The notes beneath the pieces were generated by a model, which had not been told where the DNA came from, searched no databases, and saw only the letters and a program-made list of their open reading frames with translations. This document shows, in pieces, positions 14,427 to 22,986 of a stretch of DNA of 26,362 nucleotides. The stretch comes from Verrucomicrobiia bacterium (GTDB lineage: Bacteria; Verrucomicrobiota; Verrucomicrobiae; Limisphaerales; JAKPVM01). Position 1 is the stretch's first letter, and each line of letters opens with the position of its first letter. Where the stretch lies: contig JAOADO010000014.1 of assembly GCA_026417275.1 (NCBI GenBank), positions 5,563 to 31,924 on the forward strand. Direction: 5' to 3'. A program made the position numbers and the translations under genes.

Positions 14427-16478
14427 GTGAGATTGTTTTTCAAAAGATTCGCTGCGATAGTGCCTGAAAAAGAGGTTTTATACAGGTGGTTTGCCGCTTT
14501 GTTTGGTTCGTTTGCGGCTATTGTGCTTGGGCTCGGGATGTTGCATCCGTCTAATCCGCTTCTTTTTGGGGAGAGTCTTATAGATTCGAGTTATATCTAT
14601 TTGTTTAAATTTAAGAAGCCGGTAAAGCCTTCGGAGGTTGTAATGGTTTATATGGATGATGAATCGCATCGCGAGTTGAATCAGCCGTATCATATGGGTT
14701 GGGACAGGTCTGTACACGCCAAGCTGTTAAATAAGATGAGCGAGGATGGGGTTCGTGCTGTGGCTTATGATATAATTTTCAGTGGGCCGCATCCGCTCAA
14801 TCCTGCGGGGGACGCTGAGTTTGCTGAGGCGATAAAGAAGAATGGCAGGGTTGTGCTTGGCGCCGAGTTTTTAGTAGATTCGGTTACTGGCGGTCCGACA
14901 TTCAGCAGGGCTTATGATCCGCTTTATGATTCTGCCGCTTGTCCGCTCGGGGTTGTACAGGTATACGCGGACAGGGATATTATGGTGAAGCGGCATTTGC
15001 ATGTTCCGCCTTCGAGCGAGGAGATTGAGCAATCGAGTCTTAGCTGGGAAACGGCGCGAATCTGCGGGGCGCGAGTTACGCGGGATTTGGCGGAACGGTA
15101 TCGTGAGCGCTGGATTAATTATTATGGACCTCCGGAGACGATACCGTGGATTTCGTTTCATGCGGCATTGACGGGGCAGAGGGGTTTTTTTAGCAACAAG
15201 GTTGTGTTCGTCGGTGCTTTTTTGAAAACATATTACAGCGGGCAACGAAAGGATGAATATAAAACGCCGTACACGATGGAGGGGAGATTTGCTCCAGGGG
15301 TTGATATTCAGGCTACGCAGTTTTTAAATTTGGTGCGCGAAGATTGGCTTGAACGTCCGACAAAGGCAATTGAGAGGTTGTTGTTCATACTTTTTGGACT
15401 TTGGATTGGAATTTTTTTGATTCGTTTGCCGCCTTACAGTGCAATTTTATGGGGAGTGTTGATGGCTGTTGGGGTGACGGTGTTATCCGTGATTTTCTTT
15501 TTAAAACTGCGTGTGTGGTTCCCGTGGTTGATTATGGTGTTGGTGCAGATTCCGGCGGCAACTGTGTGGTCCTGGGGTTATAATTCTCTCAGATTATTTA
15601 TTAAAAATCGTCTGCTTGAGCAGTCGCTTTCGGCTTATGTTTCTCCGGCGCGGGTTAAACAATTGCTAAAGCAACCCGAAATTCTGCATCCGGGTGCTGA
15701 AAAACAGGTTCTCAGCATACTTTTTAGTGATATTGAAAACTTTACTCATATATCTGAAAACATGGATTCCGACGAACTTGCGCGTGCAATGAATGAGTAT
15801 TTTGAAAACGCGGTGTCTAAAATCCATGAAACCGAGGGGACGGTTATAAAATTCATTGGCGACTCGATTTTTGCTGTCTGGAATGCGCCGTTGCCGCAAC
15901 CGGACCATGAATTGCGTGCCGCAAGGGCGGGGCTACTTTTGTCTCAGGCAATAGAGGCATTCATAAAGTCGGGGAATGTCCCCCGGTTGCGAACCCGAAT
16001 TGGTTTGCATACTGGCGTGGCTAATGTTGGCAATTTTGGGAGTGAAAAAAGGTTTGATTATACTGCTATTGGCGAGAGTGTAAACCTTGCGTCTCGCATG
16101 GAGGGTTTGAACAAGTTTCTTGGAACAACTATTCTTGCTACCGGTGATTTGCAAAGAGCCACAGCTGATGTATTCTTATGGCGATATCTTGGCAGGTTTA
16201 TACTTAAGGGCTTTGAAAAGGCGGTGGATGTTTATGAACTTCTTGGCGAAAACGACGGGAGGTATTCTGAGGAGATGGAGTGGAAGGTGGTTTTTGATTT
16301 ATCGCTCAAACACTTTGAGAAACGCGATTTTGTTACTGCTCGCAAGTTGTTAGAGGATGTGCTTCGGATGAGACCGCAGGATGGTCCATCTGTTTTTTAT
16401 TTGAGGGAAATTGCTGAGTTGGAGAATGCGAATTTGTCTCCTGGTTGGCGTGGAGAGGTAGAGATAAAAGAGAAATAG
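14427..16478 (+). CDS. CHASE2-domain class III adenylate/guanylate cyclase
   Basis: A 683-residue membrane sensor. A first transmembrane helix (about residues 20-42) is followed by an extracytoplasmic CHASE2 domain (about 45-310, with YDIIFSGPHP and GVDIQATQF typical of it). Three further transmembrane helices lie at about 315-385, followed by the cyclase domain (about 430-610). The catalytic residues look intact: metal Asp in SILFSDIENFT and KFIGDSIFAVWNAP, the purine-recognition stretch RFDYTAIGESVN, and the Asn and Arg of NLASRMEG. It makes cAMP or, less likely, cGMP from the nucleoside triphosphate in response to an unknown outside signal. Residues about 630-670 look like one TPR hairpin (RDFVTARKLLEDVLRMRPQD). 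The start GTG 14427 has no Shine-Dalgarno sequence. It ends 20 bp from the convergent purF gene. Confidence 0.92.
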   Translation: MRLFFKRFAAIVPEKEVLYRWFAALFGSFAAIVLGLGMLHPSNPLLFGESLIDSSYIYLFKFKKPVKPSEVVMVYMDDESHRELNQPYHMGWDRSVHAKLLNKMSEDGVRAVAYDIIFSGPHPLNPAGDAEFAEAIKKNGRVVLGAEFLVDSVTGGPTFSRAYDPLYDSAACPLGVVQVYADRDIMVKRHLHVPPSSEEIEQSSLSWETARICGARVTRDLAERYRERWINYYGPPETIPWISFHAALTGQRGFFSNKVVFVGAFLKTYYSGQRKDEYKTPYTMEGRFAPGVDIQATQFLNLVREDWLERPTKAIERLLFILFGLWIGIFLIRLPPYSAILWGVLMAVGVTVLSVIFFLKLRVWFPWLIMVLVQIPAATVWSWGYNSLRLFIKNRLLEQSLSAYVSPARVKQLLKQPEILHPGAEKQVLSILFSDIENFTHISENMDSDELARAMNEYFENAVSKIHETEGTVIKFIGDSIFAVWNAPLPQPDHELRAARAGLLLSQAIEAFIKSGNVPRLRTRIGLHTGVANVGNFGSEKRFDYTAIGESVNLASRMEGLNKFLGTTILATGDLQRATADVFLWRYLGRFILKGFEKAVDVYELLGENDGRYSEEMEWKVVFDLSLKHFEKRDFVTARKLLEDVLRMRPQDGPSVFYLREIAELENANLSPGWRGEVEIKEK

Positions 16479-16498
16479 ATTGGTGTTTAATTTAAATT

Positions 16499-17965
16499 TT
16501 ATTTTTCGAACAGTTTTATTTGACGCTGGTCTGGTATGAGCGTCCAGCTGATGCCTTCGATTCTTTGCTGGCGGCGTTCGAGGATGAGTTTATCAACGTT
16601 GGGGTCGTATTTGACGGGGTAATTGCCGTCGAAACACGCCAGGCAGAATGATTCTTTTGGCTGGCAGGTTGCCTTTACCATGCCTTCGAGCGAAAGATAT
16701 GCAAGCGAATCTGCATGAAGGAATTTTCTTATTTCTTCGATTGAATTTTTAGCCGCCATGAGTTGGCTTTCATCCGGGAAGTCAATTCCGTAAACGCATG
16801 GGTGTCGGTGTGGGGGGCAGCTTATTCTTACGTGGACTTCTTTGGCGCCTGCTTTTTTGAGGTTCATAACGCGGCGTTTGCAGGTTGTGCCGCGAACAAT
16901 TGAGTCGTCCACGATGACCACGCGTTTTCCCTGAACAAGGTCTTTTATAAGGTTTAATTTAATTTTAACGTTTAAATCTCTGACCACCTGGCTTGGTTGG
17001 ATGAAGCTTCTGCCAACATAGTGGTTTCTGACGAATGCCATTTCGTATGGGATTCCGGATTCAAGTGAGAATCCAAGCGCTGCGCAATTGCCGCTGTCCG
17101 GAATTGGCACGATGATATCCGCGTCCACAGGATTTTCTCGTGCCATCTGGCGTCCCATTTCCACCCGTGCTTTGTAGACAGAAGAGTTGGCGAGAATGCT
17201 GTCCGGTCTTGCAAAGTAGACGTATTCGAAGATGCAAAAGGCGCGTCGTGTGTGGTCTGGAAATGCGTTAATGCTCTGGAGTCCGTCTTTATTTATGACC
17301 AGAATTTCGCCCGGGCGGATGTCGCGCTGAAATTCAGCGCCGATGAGGTCGAATGCGCAGGTTTCGCTTGCCAGGACCCATGCGTTGCCAAGTTTGCCGA
17401 GCGAGAGTGGTCTGAAGCCGTGTGGGTCTCTTATGCCGATGATTTCGTTTGGCGTCATAATCACAAGGGAGTATGCGCCTTTAATTTTTCGAATTGTGGT
17501 GATTAAATTGTTTGGTTGACCATCGAATTCTTTGCGTGCGAGCAATTGAACGATTATTTCGCTGTCTGTTGTGGTTTGGAAGATTGAGCCGGTTTCTTCC
17601 AGTCGTTCGCGTAATTCGCACGCGTTTGTTAGGTTTCCGTTGTGAGCGATTGCAATTTTGCCCAGACCACATGTGGCAACAAGCGGTTGTGCGTTCGTAA
17701 TATTTGATGAGCCCGTGGTGGAATATCGTGTGTGTCCAATAGCCATTGAGCCTTTGAGTTTCGGGAGGACATCGTTGTTGAATATCTGTGCCACGAGTCC
17801 CATGCCGCGATGTTCGTAGAATTGTCCGTCCTGAGCAGAGACTATTCCCGCGCTTTCCTGACCGCGATGCTGAAGGGCGTATATGCCGTAATAAGTAAGT
17901 TCGGACGCTTTTTCGTGTCCGTAAATTCCAAATAATCCGCAATAATGCTTTGGATAATTCTGCAT
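16499..17965 (-). CDS. purF: Amidophosphoribosyltransferase (PurF), iron-sulfur type
   Basis: A 488-residue protein catalysing the first committed step of purine synthesis: PRPP plus glutamine to phosphoribosylamine. Cys9 (HYCGLFG) would become the N-terminal nucleophile after an eight-residue propeptide is removed. GHTRYSTTG, the glutaminase loop HNGNLTN and the PRPP loop IVDDSIVRGTT (about 351-361) are all present. Cys244, Cys390, Cys441 and Cys444 match the four iron-sulfur ligands of the Bacillus subtilis enzyme, so this is the oxygen-sensitive, cluster-carrying form and not the E. coli type. The enzyme is cytoplasmic. A 39-codon frame ends seven bases before its ATG. No Shine-Dalgarno sequence is seen. 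Confidence 0.96.
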   Translation of the reverse strand: MQNYPKHYCGLFGIYGHEKASELTYYGIYALQHRGQESAGIVSAQDGQFYEHRGMGLVAQIFNNDVLPKLKGSMAIGHTRYSTTGSSNITNAQPLVATCGLGKIAIAHNGNLTNACELRERLEETGSIFQTTTDSEIIVQLLARKEFDGQPNNLITTIRKIKGAYSLVIMTPNEIIGIRDPHGFRPLSLGKLGNAWVLASETCAFDLIGAEFQRDIRPGEILVINKDGLQSINAFPDHTRRAFCIFEYVYFARPDSILANSSVYKARVEMGRQMARENPVDADIIVPIPDSGNCAALGFSLESGIPYEMAFVRNHYVGRSFIQPSQVVRDLNVKIKLNLIKDLVQGKRVVIVDDSIVRGTTCKRRVMNLKKAGAKEVHVRISCPPHRHPCVYGIDFPDESQLMAAKNSIEEIRKFLHADSLAYLSLEGMVKATCQPKESFCLACFDGNYPVKYDPNVDKLILERRQQRIEGISWTLIPDQRQIKLFEK

Positions 17966-17972
17966 TTTATAT

Positions 17973-18092
17973 TTAAAAATCGTTTAAATTGATTCGTTTT
18001 TCAAATTTGCGCGTGTCAGACACCGAATCGAAGAAAGAACTGACTTTCAACGGCAGATTCAAACTACCAGATGCTGTAAAAAAATCAAGCAT
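17973..18092 (-). CDS. Possible small open reading frame of 39 codons just upstream of purF
   Basis: An ATG at 18092 opens a frame ending in TAA seven bases before the purF ATG. The predicted peptide begins MLDFFTASGSLNLPL and ends RINLNDF. It is not a recognised family, has no membrane segment, and lacks an obvious ribosome binding site. A frame this short can arise by chance. What makes it worth listing is that the + strand here is A/C rich, unlike its G/T-rich surroundings, and that it contains the palindrome GTGTCTGACAC (18013-18023). It could be a leader peptide, a remnant, or plain spacer holding a repeat. Confidence 0.22.
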   Translation of the reverse strand: MLDFFTASGSLNLPLKVSSFFDSVSDTRKFEKRINLNDF

Positions 18093-18112
18093 GATATGGT
18101 GATAAACAGTGG

Positions 18113-18610
18113 TTAGACAATTCTCACGATTTCTGCTATTTCTTTGCGTGTGCTTCGGGGGGAGTCGTCGGCGGAATAGCCGAGAGGGATTATTGCCACC
18201 GGATCCCATTGTGGTTTGATACCCAGGGCGGAGGAGAGTCTTTTGCGGTCGAAAGCGCATATCCAGCAGGTTCCAAGTCCTTCAGCTGTTGCGGCAAGGA
18301 CAAGGTGTTCTACTGCTATGGCTACATCAATTGAGTGGACGCTTTCGTTGTCGCGGCGCCAGGCGATTTCTTTGTTTCCGAGGGCTACAATTAGAATTGG
18401 GGCTTCCATCGCCCAGTCTTGCACAATGCCTTTTAGTTTTGCGCGTTTTTCCGGGGAGTCTACGATTAGGAACTTCCATGGTTGCAGGTTACATGCGGAA
18501 GGCGCCCAGCGGACGGCTTCCCATATTCTTAAAATCTTGTCCTGCGGCACTGGTGTTTTTCGGTATTTTCTAACGCTTCTGCGCAATTTAATTGCTTCGT
18601 ATAAATCCAT
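18113..18610 (-). CDS. Nitroreductase-family FMN oxidoreductase
   Basis: A 165-residue protein from ATG 18610; TTG 18616 is also in frame. It has the nitroreductase fold signatures: LRRSVRKY near the N terminus (FMN phosphate contact), APSACNLQPWKFLIV (flavin-binding loop) and GLGTCWICAF in the central helix. It is at the short end for the family, like many single-domain members. These enzymes reduce nitro compounds, quinones or flavin-linked substrates using NAD(P)H and act as dimers. The real substrate is unknown. It lies between gatA (110 bp upstream) and purF on the same strand. A second member of the same superfamily is at 23893-24426, not closely similar. Confidence 0.88.
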   Translation of the reverse strand: MDLYEAIKLRRSVRKYRKTPVPQDKILRIWEAVRWAPSACNLQPWKFLIVDSPEKRAKLKGIVQDWAMEAPILIVALGNKEIAWRRDNESVHSIDVAIAVEHLVLAATAEGLGTCWICAFDRKRLSSALGIKPQWDPVAIIPLGYSADDSPRSTRKEIAEIVRIV

Positions 18611-18720
18611 ATTCAATGGTGCATTTTTTGAGAGGGATGGCTCCCGCGCTGTCTGTATGTTTTTTTATTTTAACAGTCAAGGTGGAGCTTGCCCATCCTG
18701 TTTATTTTTTTAATTTTGTC

Positions 18721-20193
18721 TCATTGCTCATGGTTCAACGGAGGCTGTTTTTTATGGAAATTCGTGGATTGTTCGAATGCGTATGCTGTTGCAAGGACTT
18801 TGTCTTCGCCCATTGGTTTGCCGAGTAATTGGAGTCCTATTGGCAGTTCTGGGGTTGTTTTTGTGAATCCGCATGGCACGCTTATTCCGCAAATTCCGGC
18901 TAAGTTGCAAGATATTGTAAAGATATCGGTGAGATACATTTGAAGGGGGTCTGCGATTTTTTCGCCAAGTTTGAATGCAGGGGCAGGGCATGTCGGGGTT
19001 AAAATAAGGTCAACTTTTTCGAAAGCGTCGGCAAAATCTTTTCTAATCAGGGTTCTGACTTTCTGGGCGTGGAGGTAATAGGCGTCGTAATAGCCACTGC
19101 TTAAAACGTAAGTTCCGAGGATGATTCTTCGTTTTACTTCTTCGCCGAAGCCTGCGCCGCGTGTGTTACAATACATTTCGATAGGGTCGTTTCCTGGAAC
19201 ACGGAGTCCGTAGCGCACGCCGTCAAAACGGGCGAGGTTGGCGCTTGCCTCGGCGGTGGCGATTATGTAGTAGGTGGCAATGGCATATTCTGTGTGCGGT
19301 AGTGAAATTTCTTCGAATTCAATTCCCAATCCCTCTAAAACTTTGATAGCGTTTTGAACGGATTCTTTCACGTCTGGGTCAAGTCCGCCAATCATATATT
19401 CTTTTGGGACGCCGACTTTGAGTGCTTTGATGGGCTGGTTTAATTTGGCTGGATAATCCTCGGCGGGTTGGGAGAAGCAGGTTGAATCTCGTTTGTCTGG
19501 ACCTGCGATAATTTTTAGTAGTAACGCAGAGTCGGCGACGGTTTTAGTGATTGGTCCAATCTGGTCCAGGGATGATGCATAGGCGACAAGTCCGTATCTT
19601 GAAACTCTGCCGTAGGTGGGTTTTAATCCCACGCATCCGCAGAAGGAGGCAGGCTGGCGTATTGAGCCGCCGGTGTCTGAGCCAAGCGAGCCGGTGCATT
19701 CGTTTGCCGATACAGCCGCGGCGGAACCGCCGGATGAGCCACCTGGTGTTTTTTCCAGGTCCCATGGGTTGCGGGTTGGTCCAAATGCGGAGTTTTCGGT
19801 TGAACTTCCCATTGCGAATTCGTCCATATTTGTTCTGCCAAAAAGAACGGCGCCGGCGTTTCGAAGTCTTTCGGTCACTGTGGCGTCGTATGGGGAGATA
19901 AATTTGTCAAGAATCTTTGACGCGCATCGCAATGGATGTCCTTTTACGGCGATTAGGTCTTTGATGGCAATTGGGATTCCGAGCAGTGGTTTGTCTTTAA
20001 CTCCTTTTGCGCGTTGGGCGTCTGCTTGTTCTGCCTGCGAAATCGCGTCGTTAGGATCAATCCAGGTAAACGCATTTATTTTTTTGTCAACACGCTGGAT
20101 TTGTTCAAGACAGCTTTTAACAAGGTCTTTTGATGTGAATTCTCCTTTTTGAAGACCGGTGATTGCTTCAGTTATAGAAAGTCTGTTTAGCAT
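18721..20193 (-). CDS. gatA: Glutamyl-tRNA(Gln)/aspartyl-tRNA(Asn) amidotransferase subunit A
   Basis: A 490-residue amidase-signature protein. The frame extends to 20244, but ATG 20193 gives the standard N terminus ([11 protein letters not shown]). The Ser-cisSer-Lys triad can be placed at Lys78 (IAIKDL), Ser153 in [10 protein letters not shown] and Ser177 in [12 protein letters not shown], with the same spacings as the Staphylococcus enzyme. GatA releases ammonia from glutamine and passes it to GatB to convert misacylated tRNA. It lies seven bp downstream of gatC, so the two are an operon; gatB is not in the window. Its presence suggests the organism makes Gln-tRNA(Gln) or Asn-tRNA(Asn) indirectly. 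Confidence 0.97.
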   Translation of the reverse strand: MLNRLSITEAITGLQKGEFTSKDLVKSCLEQIQRVDKKINAFTWIDPNDAISQAEQADAQRAKGVKDKPLLGIPIAIKDLIAVKGHPLRCASKILDKFISPYDATVTERLRNAGAVLFGRTNMDEFAMGSSTENSAFGPTRNPWDLEKTPGGSSGGSAAAVSANECTGSLGSDTGGSIRQPASFCGCVGLKPTYGRVSRYGLVAYASSLDQIGPITKTVADSALLLKIIAGPDKRDSTCFSQPAEDYPAKLNQPIKALKVGVPKEYMIGGLDPDVKESVQNAIKVLEGLGIEFEEISLPHTEYAIATYYIIATAEASANLARFDGVRYGLRVPGNDPIEMYCNTRGAGFGEEVKRRIILGTYVLSSGYYDAYYLHAQKVRTLIRKDFADAFEKVDLILTPTCPAPAFKLGEKIADPLQMYLTDIFTISCNLAGICGISVPCGFTKTTPELPIGLQLLGKPMGEDKVLATAYAFEQSTNFHKKQPPLNHEQ

Positions 20194-20200
20194 AAAATTG

Positions 20201-20488
20201 TTATTCCACAATTTTTGGTACGATGAATAAATCGTTATTTGCAAGGGGGGCGTTTTGCATGGCTTCGGAGTGGTTGAGTCCGCTTTGCGGAATATCGGTG
20301 CGCATGACGTTTAGAAGCGGCATCGGGTGGGATGTTGGTTCGACGTCGGCAACGTTCAGTTCGCGCAATTTTTCCATATAGTTCAGGATTGTTGTTAACT
20401 GCGCGCCAAACTTTTCTTTTTCGGCGTCTGTCAATTTTAACCGCGCCAGGTGCGCAATGTATTCTATGTTAAATTTTGTGTCGCCCAT
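20201..20488 (-). CDS. gatC: Glutamyl-tRNA(Gln)/aspartyl-tRNA(Asn) amidotransferase subunit C
   Basis: A 95-residue protein of normal length for GatC, the small subunit that wraps around and stabilises the GatA-GatB interface. The N-terminal helix [20 protein letters not shown], the following helix [19 protein letters not shown], and the extended C terminus with MRTDIP and [16 protein letters not shown] are typical. It is the promoter-proximal gene of gatCA. TATTCT sits nine bases before the ATG and no Shine-Dalgarno sequence is visible; AAAAAAACA precedes the start, as in the S8 gene. It is divergent from the Tat-exported oxidoreductase across 146 bp. Confidence 0.96.
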   Translation of the reverse strand: MGDTKFNIEYIAHLARLKLTDAEKEKFGAQLTTILNYMEKLRELNVADVEPTSHPMPLLNVMRTDIPQSGLNHSEAMQNAPLANNDLFIVPKIVE

Positions 20489-20634
20489 TGTTTTTTTAGA
20501 ATACCATGATTTGGCTTTAATTAAAGTCTAAAATAAATTAAATGGTGTGTTTGCCATTCTTGAGGGGGGTGGAGTTCTCTTTTAAAATTGATTTGAATGA
20601 GTCAGAGAAAGAATATAAACTGAACCCGAATTTT

Positions 20635-21978
20635 ATGAAAACCCAGATTAGAAAAAATAATTTTCGTACCCGTTCAATTTCGAGAAGGCAATTTCTTGGC
20701 GGGGTTTTGTTTGGTGCTGGAGCGGCGCTTACGATGCCGCAGTTTGTTCCAAGTGAGGTTCTTGGAGCGAATGGCACCCCGGGAGCCAACGAGAAAATTG
20801 GAGTGGGGTTTATTGGAATTGGCAGGCAGGCGAGCGACCTTTTAAGGAACATGCTCACGCAGGCAGGCGCGCGGTTTGTTGGCGTGGCTGATGTGAACAT
20901 AAATCGTGCGAAAGAGGTTGGCACCAAGCACAATGTTTTTGCGTGCCAGGATTTTCGCAAGTTGTTGGAGAGAAATGACGTGGACGCAATCATTACCGCC
21001 ACGCCTGAACATTGGCGTGGACCGATTTGCGTTCTTGCGTGCCAGGCGGGGAAAGATTTGTATGTCGAAAAGCCGCTTTCGCTTACCATTCGCGAGGGAC
21101 GAGTTATAGCGCAGGCTGTTAGGAAATATAACCGTGTTCTTCAGGTGGGGAGTCAACAACGTTCGATGTGGATAAACAAAGCGGCGTGTGAACTTGTTCG
21201 TTCTGGCGCTCTTGGCAAGGTGAAGAAGGTGATTTGCATGAATTATCCGAGCCCGTGGGAATGTGCTTTGCCCGCCGAACCGATACCGGATGGTTTGGAT
21301 TGGGATATGTGGTGTGGTCCAAATCCTGTGGTGCCTTATAATAAGGACCTTTATTTGCCGCGGGCAAACCCGGGCTGGTTGTCGTTCCGTCCGTATTCAG
21401 GCGGAGAAATGACTGGTTGGGGGGCGCATGGTTTTGACCAGGTGCAATGGGCTCTCGGGATGGATGATGGCGGTCCAATCGAGGTCTGGACAAGTGGCGA
21501 GAAGTTTGAACCGCCGACTTACACCCAGGCGGAGTCCAAACAGCGCGGCGATAAAATCTGCAGTGTGCCAAAAGTTTTCTGGAAATATCCTGGCGATATT
21601 GTGATGGAGATGGGAGATGCTCCGAGTTTTGGTGCGGTATTTATTTGTGAAAAGGGGACATTGAGAATTGACCGCGGCAGATGTACTTCCGATCCAGAAG
21701 ATATTGCGATTGAGTTGCTTAAAAAACGTCCGCGCGGGTACAACGACAATCATATTTTCAACTGGCTTGAATGTATTAAAACGCGTTCAAAACCGAATGC
21801 GGATGTTGAAATTGCTCACCGCACCGCGACGGTGTGTCATCTTGGCAATATTGCACGCTGGACAGGTAGACGGCTTAAATGGGACCCTGTAAAAGAAACG
21901 TTCCCGGAAGATGCCGATGCATGTAAGTATCTTGACCGCGAACGCAGGAAGCCATGGCAGTTGCCGGAGAAGATTTAA
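20635..21978 (+). CDS. Tat-exported Gfo/Idh/MocA-family oxidoreductase
   Basis: The frame opens at 20542 but ATG 20635 is preferred because it puts a twin-arginine signal at the front: SISRRQFLGG at about residues 14-23, then a hydrophobic stretch and ANG cleavage region. The 447-residue protein has the NAD(P)-binding Rossmann domain (IGVGFIGIGRQAS, VADVN), the family motif VEKPLS, and the C-terminal substrate domain with GGEMTGWGAHGFDQVQWALG. Secreted members of this family are abundant in Planctomycetes and Verrucomicrobia and are thought to act on sugars or glycoside derivatives, the dinucleotide being carried folded through the Tat pore. The sugar is unknown. It stands alone with its own terminator and is divergent from gatC. 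Confidence 0.93.
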   Translation: MKTQIRKNNFRTRSISRRQFLGGVLFGAGAALTMPQFVPSEVLGANGTPGANEKIGVGFIGIGRQASDLLRNMLTQAGARFVGVADVNINRAKEVGTKHNVFACQDFRKLLERNDVDAIITATPEHWRGPICVLACQAGKDLYVEKPLSLTIREGRVIAQAVRKYNRVLQVGSQQRSMWINKAACELVRSGALGKVKKVICMNYPSPWECALPAEPIPDGLDWDMWCGPNPVVPYNKDLYLPRANPGWLSFRPYSGGEMTGWGAHGFDQVQWALGMDDGGPIEVWTSGEKFEPPTYTQAESKQRGDKICSVPKVFWKYPGDIVMEMGDAPSFGAVFICEKGTLRIDRGRCTSDPEDIAIELLKKRPRGYNDNHIFNWLECIKTRSKPNADVEIAHRTATVCHLGNIARWTGRRLKWDPVKETFPEDADACKYLDRERRKPWQLPEKI

Positions 21979-22018
21979 CAGGGAAACGTCTGTTTCAGGT
22001 TCTTAGAATAATAAACAC

Positions 22019-22042
22019 CCCGCCGTTTTTCGGCGGGTTTTT
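22019..22042 (+). terminator. Intrinsic terminator of the Gfo/Idh/MocA gene
   Basis: CCCGCCG (22019-22025) pairs perfectly with CGGCGGG (22031-22037) over a five-T loop, followed by five T. It lies 40 bases after the stop codon and is a strong rho-independent terminator. Confidence 0.93.
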
Positions 22043-22127
22043 GTTAATTGTTGAGATACAGGAATCTGTTTGAATTTGTTAGTGACTCAGAGTTTGTAAA
22101 AATCTGTTTTTTTTCTGGTAAAGTAAA

Positions 22128-22204
22128 TGGTCGGGGCGGTGAGATTTGAACTCACGACCTTCTGAACCCCATTCAGACGCGCTACCAAGCTACGCTACGC
22201 CCCG
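22128..22204 (-). tRNA. tRNA-Pro, anticodon GGG
   Basis: A complete 77-base cloverleaf, with the 3' CCA encoded. The acceptor stem CGGGGCG/CGCCCCG and discriminator A73 fit a bacterial proline tRNA with its C1-G72 pair. The anticodon stem TCTGA/TCAGA encloses the loop ATGGGGT, placing GGG at 22168-22170, which reads CCC and CCU. The T arm contains GTTCAAATC. It is downstream of the ligase gene on the same strand with about 100 bases between, and no clear terminator follows. Confidence 0.96.
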
Positions 22205-22302
22205 ACCATTAAAGTCGCCAATGTTTACAGTGAAATTCTACCTTATTGGTGTTTAATTTCAACAAATTTCTGATATTTTGAGTGGGTAATAATCTTTTGT
22301 TT

Positions 22303-22962
22303 TTACATTGTTTCAGGGTGTTTTTTAAGAAAATCGTGATGTTCGGGTTCGAATTTTTCGAATTTGATGTTAAAGAGTTGAGTGGCGGCAGTTTGGATGG
22401 CATTTGCCCATTGGTGGTTGGAAATTCCAGCAGGACGCGGTTGAACGGAACCTTGAATCAATAATCCTGTTTTTGTGCGTCGCTGGGCGGCGCCGGCAAT
22501 TTTTTGTCCGTTTTGTAAAATGTCGTATTGTTCGTGTCCTACAAAGCATTGACCGCGGATTGGTCGAACAGTTTGCGGGGCTAATTCTGTTGGCACGCTG
22601 AGCAGTTCAAGTGTTTTCATTAACCATGTGTGAACGCGTTTATAACTTTCGGTTGCTTTTAGTTGGTACCAATTGTGAGTTTTCGGGATTACGATTGTGT
22701 AGGTAAAGTCGTTGATGTGTGGGACGAGCCCGCCGCCGGTTGGTCTGCGCACAAGCGGTCTTATCGGGGTTATTTTTTCTATTTCTTCCTGTTTTTGGAA
22801 GAAACCGAATGTTGCGGCTGGAGTTTTCCATCCGTATAGGCGGATGAGCGGTCTGGCAATTGTTTGTGCGTTTTCGAGCAATACTGTGTCAATCGCCATG
22901 TTCCAGCGGGGGTCGCATTCGCCGCATTCGTAAAAGTACCATGTTTCTTTTTCGTTGTTCAT
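22303..22962 (-). CDS. Lipoate/octanoate transferase family protein, LipM-like
   Basis: A 219-residue protein of the biotin/lipoate ligase (BPL/LplA/LipB) fold. RRPTGGGLVPH (about 72-82) is the substrate-binding signature, and GQKIAGAAQRR (about 152-162) carries the conserved Lys154. Cys139 in RGQCFVGHEQYDIL sits 15 residues before that Lys, the position of the acyl-thioester Cys of the octanoyltransferase LipM of Bacillus subtilis. That supports octanoyl transfer to lipoyl domains; a lipoate ligase role is less likely because the C-terminal ligase domain is absent. It is cytoplasmic. It begins 24 bp after nth on the same strand, so the two are probably one transcript. Confidence 0.85.
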   Translation of the reverse strand: MNNEKETWYFYECGECDPRWNMAIDTVLLENAQTIARPLIRLYGWKTPAATFGFFQKQEEIEKITPIRPLVRRPTGGGLVPHINDFTYTIVIPKTHNWYQLKATESYKRVHTWLMKTLELLSVPTELAPQTVRPIRGQCFVGHEQYDILQNGQKIAGAAQRRTKTGLLIQGSVQPRPAGISNHQWANAIQTAATQLFNIKFEKFEPEHHDFLKKHPETM

Positions 22963-22986
22963 TATAGGGTGTGAAATCTGAAAGGT

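Noticed and set aside
18216..18713. 165-codon + frame over the nitroreductase gene
   Set aside because: Overlaps a clear nitroreductase on the other strand and has no recognisable domain.
20538..21089. 183-codon minus frame over the start of the Gfo/Idh/MocA gene
   Set aside because: Shadow of a gene with clear Tat signal and Rossmann motifs.
22043..22127. Possible integration site next to tRNA-Pro
   Set aside because: No integrase, no direct repeat of the tRNA 3' end and no foreign gene were seen nearby.
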